Assembly (NCBI GenBank): GCA_028023455.1 | Contig: JAQFVV010000043.1 | Span: 1,098,001-1,162,000, forward strand | Source: Epiperipatus broadwayi | Lineage: Eukaryota; Onychophora; Udeonychophora; Euonychophora; Peripatidae | Length of the DNA stretch: 64,000 nucleotides | Reading direction: 5' to 3' | In this document: positions 56,290 through 64,000 of the stretch, piece after piece | Layout of the letters: every line of letters begins with the position of its first letter | Position numbering within the stretch: position 1 is the first letter of the stretch | Position numbers and translations under genes: made by a program | The notes under the pieces: generated by a model | Told to the model about the DNA's origin: nothing | Databases searched by the model: none | The model's input: only the letters and a program-made list of their open reading frames with translations

Positions 56290-59030
56290 CCAAAGAATGA
56301 TCTGAAGAGAGATAGACTGTATCCATTAAAGACATTTTTTCCAAACTCATGAACATTAATCAAGATGATTTAAAGAAAGTTTTGATTTATTATATATTAT
56401 TTTTTTAATATATATTTGTAAAATTCTAGTTTTATTTCACTTCCACACTTAGAAACATGCCTATACTTGGAAGAGTCCATTATCAGTGAAAGCAACAAAA
56501 AGAAGGGAGGGACTTATAAAGCTAGATAAAAAAATATGTTAAATAAAGTTTAGGTCAGATTTCCTTCCATGGTACCTTGACATTTGATCATCACCATCAT
56601 GATATGGAATAAAGTAAGATTTGTTGATATTATTCCATATTAAACACATACACTTACTACAGGATATAGTTCATGTTATTTGTTTTTTTTTTTTATTAAA
56701 TAATGATTATTTATCTTAATTTTTTTAATATAAATGACTGTTCTTTTCTATCAATCATAGGGAACCATAGTTAGGTAGGGGATTCCCAAAGAAGATGGAA
56801 CATCAATAACTGGAATTGGATGATGGGGCTATTACACATACACTTGTATAATATTATAAATTAGCTAGTAAGCTTCATGGTCAATTTAATAATGATTTTT
56901 TATTATTTTTATCTTCTTTGTACATAATTAGTGCCTTGACATGTATCTGTACCATGGATAAGGATTGGAATAGGAACATGTTTAATCATTGATGTGGTAG
57001 AAATACATTCTTGGCATACACAATTATATCTTTTTATCTTGTCAAAGAGTTTTGAATTTTTGTTTTGTTAGTTAATAAATGTTAATTTGATTTAAATTAA
57101 ATTGGTCTGTTTGTATGGATCTTTAAATCAATTGGAACCTGTACAGAGGTATGGTAGTTGCTATATAGTGTAAAATCACCCCTGAAGAGAGCCAAAGGCA
57201 GAATTCTCCCTGAGGTTAAATATTGGGGCATAACAGAACCCAACAGAGGGATAAGGTATGGATGAGTTAGCCCAAGTTGTATTTAAATTTAATGTGTAAA
57301 CTTAGAGCTAGCCCATTTGAGGTAAATATGATCATAGGTTAGGTATTTCATTGCATAATTCACAGCATCCTACTAGAAGACCTTAGGTCTGATCATAGTG
57401 AGGTGTGTTCCCCTCTTATGGTGGAAAACCCAGACTGTTACAATATATATATATATATGTTAATTCTAATATTCTCATGGATAAATGATGAATTTATAGA
57501 ATTATTTTCAGGAGCTTCCATGTAATAAAATATAACTAAATAGATGACATTTCAGCTATTTAGCTATTATATTTTTATTGCATGGAAATTCCCAGAAATA
57601 ATACTATTTAGATACTTTTCTATCTCAATTTATTTTTAAAAATATAATATCTAGCAATTGTAAATTAAAATTCAGATTTCATTAATTATATTATATTTCT
57701 TTATTAAATCTAGGTTTCTTGTAAGCACACACACATGTTGATAAAGGTGTGTGCTTAAAATCTAATTACATCAATTTTAAATTGTTTTTAAAAAAAATTA
57801 AATATTAAGAAAATTATGGCCAAATAGCTTATCTTTTAATTAATTAAAATTCTTAAAAAACTTTTTTAAAGTTTCGTTTCATGTTTTGGAAATGTTTTAA
57901 ATTTAAATTAAACGTATTTTTAGAAATTAAGATGGTTATGTGTTATCTATAAACATGTTACAGATCCAAAGAATTTTGTACACCTAGATAATTAAAATAA
58001 TTACTGGCCTGTTTTATTAAAGAAAAATCTGTTTTTCAAAGTTTGTAATAATATAAAAGAGAAAACTCAGAAAATAACTGTCTTTTGGTCATTGCTTTTT
58101 GCAATCCATAGAATCTCTACCAGCAGCTGAATAAGAATGTGCTGCTAGAAACCACAAAAATACTTTACTCCAGCATGGAGATCATAACCAAGAGGTGTCC
58201 AACTCTGCTTATTAAATTTAATCCAACATTATGCCAACTATCTTCATGTATATTAAATTTTAGCTAAAACAGGAATGTTTCTCAACAGTGAAGAGGAACA
58301 AATTTTCAAGTCAAACCCTACCTGAAAACATAAGTCCCAATTGTGACTAAGATTTGTAAAACTGTAAATAGAAAGATTTTACTAATAAATTATCAAAGAA
58401 CTCTTTTTTTGAAAACATGTATGTAAATGTAATTTTAATTTTATACTGTAACCAGTTAATTACATAGCTGTACCAGAAAAATAAATAACTAGGTAGTTGG
58501 CAGCATGTTCCTCAGGTTTGAGAATAAAAAAAGGTATTTAATTAATGAAGAAAATAAAATATAATTTTCCAATACATATTTGTATGGGTTTTTATTTAAC
58601 TAAATATTTAAGTCCCAACATGATAGTATGAAAATTCTCAAACATTAAATATATCTAAGAGTATTTTTTTTAAAAAAAAAAGCGGAAAAACAAAATAAGA
58701 TTTTAATACATTTGTGAATATTATTTTTAATTAACCAGAGTTGTTTTTCTTCCTTTATCTCTATTTAATGAAAATGAAAAATCAAATCAGTGCAATTAAC
58801 AGATTATCTTGTTGTTGATGGTTTTATGCAAGATTTAGTTTTTAATTATTAAAGAATGTCAAGAATTTTCTATTGTTAAATTTAAGTTCTTGACTTGTTT
58901 TAATCTATGATTAAGGAGATAATTCTCTGAATAATTGTAATTATAAAATTTTATGATTTGTTATCATGAAACTTATCACATTCTACAAAAAAATATATGG
59001 GGGTGTGAATTAGTGATATACCCAAGTATC
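56290..59030. other. AT-rich sequence without recognised genes
   Basis: A segment at 57110-57430 is richer in G+C (CCCCTGAAGAGAGCCAAAGG, GGTTAAATATTGGGGCATAA) but has no frame I recognise. A 13-base hairpin AAGCACACACACA/TGTGTGCTT lies near 57720-57760. Confidence 0.35.
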
Positions 59031-59034
59031 TGGA

Positions 59035-59160
59035 GAGGGTATTTGCTAACTTAACTGTTGAAGAGAGCAGTCAAATCTTAATTCTGCTTCTGAGAAAGAT
59101 AGAAAAAAGTATTCCTAACTTAGCTGTTGAAGAGAAAGCAGTGAAGTTTTAATCCAGTGG
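59035..59160. repeat. Imperfect tandem duplication
   Basis: CTTAACTGTTGAAGAGAGCA and CTTAGCTGTTGAAGAGAAAG, with shared flanks GCAGT and AATC, lie about 70 bp apart. Confidence 0.5.
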
Positions 59161-59513
59161 CTGAAAATAAAGAAGCAAATGCATTTACCAAGTTGTGGTA
59201 TAATATAGCAAGAATCTTAATCAAACTACTGAATATAATAGCAGGAGTTTTTAATCCAGCTTTTAGCATATTGAGTTTAGCACTAAAAATGGTTTGCACA
59301 ATAAAAACCATGAGTTAACTTTACCTGAAAGCTAGACATTACCTTCCTTCATGTAACCTACTTTCACTGGAAGAAAATGTAGGGAAGGAAAAAAAACCTT
59401 TAAGCAGTCTGCAAACTTTGCCTTCAACTAAGTATATCTGTCTCACCTGGAAATTCATGATGAAAACCAAATGAACAAAAATTGTTATTTTCATTTACCT
59501 GTGATTATTACAG

Positions 59514-59631
59514 ACACAGAAAGACAAATTTAACCAGGTCCATGTTTAAAAGCCTTCGAGAAGAAACTCCATTAGGAAAAACTGAAATTGCAACTGGAAA
59601 GACCTCCATAACAAAAAAGCCATGGCTAAAG
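59514..59631 (+). CDS. Candidate internal exon of an unidentified gene
   Basis: 118 bp open in one frame. Acceptor CATTTACCTGTGATTATTACAG is followed by one base and 39 codons (HRKTNLTRSMFKSLREETPL, then GKTEIATGKTSITKKPWLK). Donor CTAAAG/GTATAA follows. The other two plus frames hit stops at once. Composition is coding-like and basic, unlike chance AT-rich frames nearby. No family recognised, and no partner exon was found. An overlapping minus frame (59508-59702) also exists, so this is tentative. Confidence 0.35.
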
Positions 59632-59639
59632 GTATAATT

Positions 59640-62600
59640 TTCTTTTATGTGTGTGCATTCTACTTTTTTTCTTTTATTAATAGAAATGTTTTTTTGTTTC
59701 ATAAATGTGATACTTTTTTACTCTCAATTTGCCTCTGGGTAGAATCAAAGATTGTTATCTTTGATTTTTGAAAATGTTTAACAAACTCTCAGGTTATTTA
59801 TAAACAAAGAACCTGAATAAAAATTATTTATCAAACTGTATATTTATTTATTTTTTATGATGAAATGAATGTGAAATTATCTACTATCATGTCATTTTTT
59901 TTGTTAGTTAGATATTAAATAATTGTTTTAAAAATATATTATCTTCAGTCTTAATTACTTTATTCTATCCCATTCCTGTTTCATGAATTGGAATGTGTGT
60001 GACCTTATATAATGGCAGCTTATATTCCAGGATTTAATTGTTGTTTATTCTTCATGATACCAATAAAACTAGTTATTTATACATATGGGAAGCCCATAAA
60101 TCGCTTAAGATTGCTTATAATAAGCTAATTTATTTAATTATTTCCTCTTGCTCACAGTAATAAATTATATAGTTCTGGCTTCCTGAGCTAGATTTATGCA
60201 TAACAGCTATATGAGATAAGGGGGTTATATTTAGTGTATAGATATCTAGATGGTGATGATGATTCCTGGGTTGGCCTGAAGCAGATATTCTTCAAAATCC
60301 ATGCACTACATTTTATTTTGTTTGGTCTCTATTAGAAATTAAGTTTGTAATTGGGCAGTACATTAATGGAACTAAGTAGCCAGAGCATTGATGATGATCA
60401 ACATTTTTATATCTCAGCATTATTTTTAGGTGTATTCTTATGGATTGGCATTTAAGTTTGTGCATCCAAAGTATGGTTTAAATAATTGCCCAAGCTGGCA
60501 AAGACTCGAAAGTTAGACTGGTCTACAGGAGACCCATTTCAAATCCAGTCACAAGATTGACTGTTGATTTATTTTGACAGATCATTCATTATCAATGATT
60601 ATTACTTTTGGGGAGTGCTGGTGAACTTGTAGTTAGCTATTCTGATCTCTCAGAGTGATCTATTATGCCCATCTCTTTTGAGATTAAATTATATATATTT
60701 TTAACTTGAGGATAAAAATACAAATTCCTCAGATCCCTCAGAGTTTAAACCCCAATTTTCTGTAGAGTTGATATTCATGTATGGGTGACCATCCCCCAGA
60801 TATGACCTTGTATTTTCCCATAGTGTTACAATACAGAAACAATATGTTAGACTTAAAGTAACCAATTTATTTATTCCATGAATGATTAAAATGCTAGTTA
60901 TGAAGCCAGTATTATTTAGAGGTATTGAACAATTTATAATGTAATTTCTATGATTTTTTATGTATTTGTTTGTGTGTGTGTGTGTGTGTTAACTTACTTT
61001 TAGTATTTATACTTTATAATGTTTGATTTAGTTTTATAGTTTGATTTTTATACATCTTAGTATACTTTTAAATATTTTTATTTTCAAAGTATAAATGCTA
61101 TTTTTTTTAATTAGTTGGATATAATAGTTTACATCTTTAAATATTCAAGAGATGAAGAAATCAGTTTTGTTTCTTAATTTTTTCCTCCACCTAAAAAAGT
61201 TTTAAATTATGGAAGTAATTTTAATAATCAAAGTTTAGTTTTAAAGTAATGAACATTTAGTTTAAATAAATGTAGATCAATCTTTTCCTAATGAAAAAAT
61301 TTAAGAAAAATTCAGTATTTGAATATTTTAAATTTAGTTTAACAAACTTATATCTCTGAAGATATTCCAATTTAAACAGCATATTTTAAGATAATATAAT
61401 TCAAGGTATGTGTGTGTCTAATCTAATGTACATGTATCATATAAATAGTTTAGAAATTTGATTTTATTGTGCTTAAAATTCATAGGCACTTTGTTCTATT
61501 TATTTTGTTTGTTTAATATTGTAACAGTCAGATTTGTACGCTTCGTTAACATAGTGCAGAATTCGACCACCACACAGAAAAGCAGCATCATAGGTAGTGG
61601 AGCTACCAGTAGTACTGAGTTCGAACATGGTTTATCGGTTCCACAATACACTCTATGAAACAACACATCTGATGCTACATTAGTAAACATTTCTTTAGGC
61701 ACGGGGATCAGGGAGATGCGAGAGACTCATAGACTTTATTTTCAAGTTATCTATATATAATATTAATATTAGACATTTATATTTTAAATAATCCAGAAGA
61801 TAGTACATTGAATATGTGTTGAATAAATAAATATATGATGGCAGACATATGGTTTGAAATTATTTAATTATAATATTTTTTACTAAAATCATTTAATTAA
61901 AAACATTAAATTATATTAAAATCTCAGTAGCGGTATTCTTCTTCTGATACTGTTTTATATTTACAAAGAAATACAATTATTTGACTGATGTAATCTAGCT
62001 ACCTGAATTCTTGAGCAAGTATTTCAAGATCATGCCTTCGGGGATTTAATATCTTTGCAATGCACGAGTCTAAATTAGGAATGATAATAGCAGCTGCGGA
62101 CATATATTTTATTTAATTATATAAGATATTTATAAGTGATTAATTATGGGCATACATTGATTTGAGAGTGAATTTATGTCATATAATGTAGAGATGGAGT
62201 CACACATGGGATAATAAAATTAATAATAAGAAACATGTGGTACATTTAGAACTGCGATGCGAGTGTGAAAGTACCTTAAAACTGCGAAGCCAATGGATGA
62301 GTTTAAAATAATGGGCTGGTGTTTGCCATAGGCCCAAAGGTAAAGATGTCACAAGCATAATCAGATGCAAAGGGTTCATGCCACACTTACTCCCTGACTG
62401 CGTGGTGGGCATTAAGCCCTATGAGAATATTCATTATGTCCACTTATGTAGGATGACTAGGATTCAGTAAATACTGTATGATCCGGGATATCCAAGGCTC
62501 AAAGATGGATTATCTCATCTCTAAACTGTAACACATGTATAACTAACATAATATACTGTTAAGATTTAATATAAATTTATGACTCGGCCTTACATTACCA

Positions 62601-64000
62601 ACACTTAATAATGTATTTGGCTCTCAAAGAAATGCACTTAATGGATTTATTGAATAATAATTTTATTATTTAAAATTAAAAACAAGCAAAAAAATTAATA
62701 GGTAAGTTGGGTGGGCACTCTAAGAATTAATATGTCTGCCACTTGCTATGTAGGAGACTCCCGCATTTACAATAAATGAAGCACTGAATGTGCATTGGTC
62801 AATATGAAAATAACAAAATAATTTAATAGAAGTAAATATTAATTATATAATTTGCAGGACATGCATCCACTGTTTTAGGCAATCATGTATTTGTATTTTA
62901 GAGACTTATGGAGATTTCCAAGCTGCCCAGCCAACATAAGTATAGAAAAGAAATATATTAGTAGATCGCTGTACAAGATGGCAACCATTTTGATTAGGAT
63001 TTATATTTAAAATTTGGCAAGGTCCAGTTGGGAATCTCATAGACATACTATCATTAAATAATTAAAAAAATGTAAAAGTAGAAATACATATCCAAGAAAT
63101 AGACAGAGTTAGGTAAGCTAAATTGTTAAAAGAATTTACATAATAGATTAATAATTAAATTTATAATTGTACAGTTTATATAGAGAGTGAGCTATAGCTT
63201 GAATAGAATTTAGAGTACTCTAGAAGGCCTTGGGTACAGGTACCTGTTTTATAAGAAGCTTTCAGATTCCATGGTCAGTAGCAAATTGTTCGTGAGTTTA
63301 AACAGTAGCAGTTCTTTCCAGTACTCAGGTTATTAATTCATTTCAGTAGCAGCAGCAGCTTTCCGATTGTTTGGGCAGCAGATCCTCTTGGTTGAATTGG
63401 TGAAGGGCACATGTGGAGGTTCGGGCATATGATCAACCATCTCTGGAGGGAGAATAGTCTGGGTGCTTCTACTCAATCATCTTGTAGTGGACAAATTAAT
63501 TTAAGATTTGGATTCTCTCAACCAAGCAAGAGCACAGCCAAAGTCTAACTAAAAAGTTCTTAGAAATCCAAAATGTCCTCTTTTCTTTATCTTATCTTTT
63601 CAATTTTATTCTATTTTATTTTTAGCTCCATTCATTTGCCCCGAGGAGAATCAATGCATTTTTAGAATTTTAATTAATTCAGAAAGATACGTTCCTATTG
63701 TTTAGGTTTATTTTACCTTTTAACATTTTCATAATTAAAGCTTTTAGGGAATTTTTCTAATTAATCTATTATCTCTCACCGACCATTACTTGCAAAATTT
63801 CAAGTACAAAAGGGAATATATAATTATTTTTACTTTTCTTTAAATTACAATCTAATTTCCAAAATTATTATTTAAAATACGATTTTTAAGAACAGCAATA
63901 AACTAACAAACATTTATAATTTAAAATAAATAATTAAAGTTATATAAACATTATATAACTAAAAGAGAAATTTAAATTATATCAAATATTTTTATTTATT
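59640..64000. other. AT-rich sequence with a few G+C-richer islands
   Basis: No gene supported. A tRNA-like relic lies at 60490-60555 (AAGCTGGCAAAGACTCG, B-box-like ATTTCAAATCC). Islands at 61540-61735, 62200-62460 and 63330-63490 have more CpG and normal codon-like composition (e.g. CHRPKGKDVTSIIRCKGFMP on plus at 62.32-62.38 kb), but stops break every frame. They are likely old repeats. GT run at 60968-60990. Confidence 0.35.

Noticed and set aside
61458-61702. Overlapping plus and minus ORFs as a gene
   Set aside because: A local CpG-richer patch with frames on both strands, no splice context and no recognisable domain. Probably an old repeat.

Overview
The window is AT-rich (roughly 70% or more by eye) nuclear DNA from an invertebrate animal. 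Its only recognisable host gene is a minus-strand homologue of HYDIN, the giant axonemal central-pair protein. Three consecutive in-phase exons are visible (25097-25231, 19879-20007, 11241-11489), separated by introns of about 5.1 and 8.4 kb. A fossil of mitochondrial COX1 at 2.87-3.32 kb reads properly only if AGR is Ser, ATA is Met and TGA is Trp, which fits a protostome. I cannot name the species or phylum.

Nearly everything else is mobile DNA. From left to right: a badly decayed Ty3/gypsy element (1-2.6 kb); the COX1 fossil; many palindromic 'foldback' repeats (families A-G) filling the HYDIN introns and beyond; a hAT transposase fragment (8.3-8.6 kb); a Penelope-like element (PLE) 3' piece (8.85-9.13 kb); a tandem array of tRNA-like units (18.8-19.7 kb); a non-LTR retrotransposon with an SGNH-esterase ORF1, an AP-endonuclease and an RT (31.9-36.1 kb); an RTE-like RT relic (38.1-38.5 kb); a young, complete Ty3/gypsy element with 200-bp LTRs and a 5-bp target duplication (40166-44649); an older LINE beside it (44.65-46.3 kb); a 5'-truncated PLE with RT and GIY-YIG domains (46.4-48.2 kb); two PLE 3' tails in inverted orientation (49.1-49.7 kb); and more LINE scraps (50.4 and 52 kb). 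Beyond 55 kb I see little besides two possible single exons.

The most interesting signal is that at least four different foldback repeat families carry sequences that fold as minimal type-I hammerhead ribozymes. They have the CUGANGA and GAAA core boxes, a 3-5 bp helix II, a very short helix III ending in NUH, and a helix I that closes on itself, in families A and B with an internal loop or bulge. The best copies are at 22449-22488 (-), 10960-11018 (-), 3719-3762 (-), 3801-3846 (+) and 9618-9674 (-). They occur as inverted pairs and in places as tandem repeats 87-99 bp apart, in a window that also holds a PLE. This resembles metazoan retrozymes, in which ribozymes process non-autonomous RNAs that may be copied by a PLE. 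That link is inference.

A second signal is in the young gypsy element. Both differences between its LTRs, and all four of its in-frame stops (all TGA), fit C-to-T change at CpG, suggesting the copy has been CpG-methylated in the germline.
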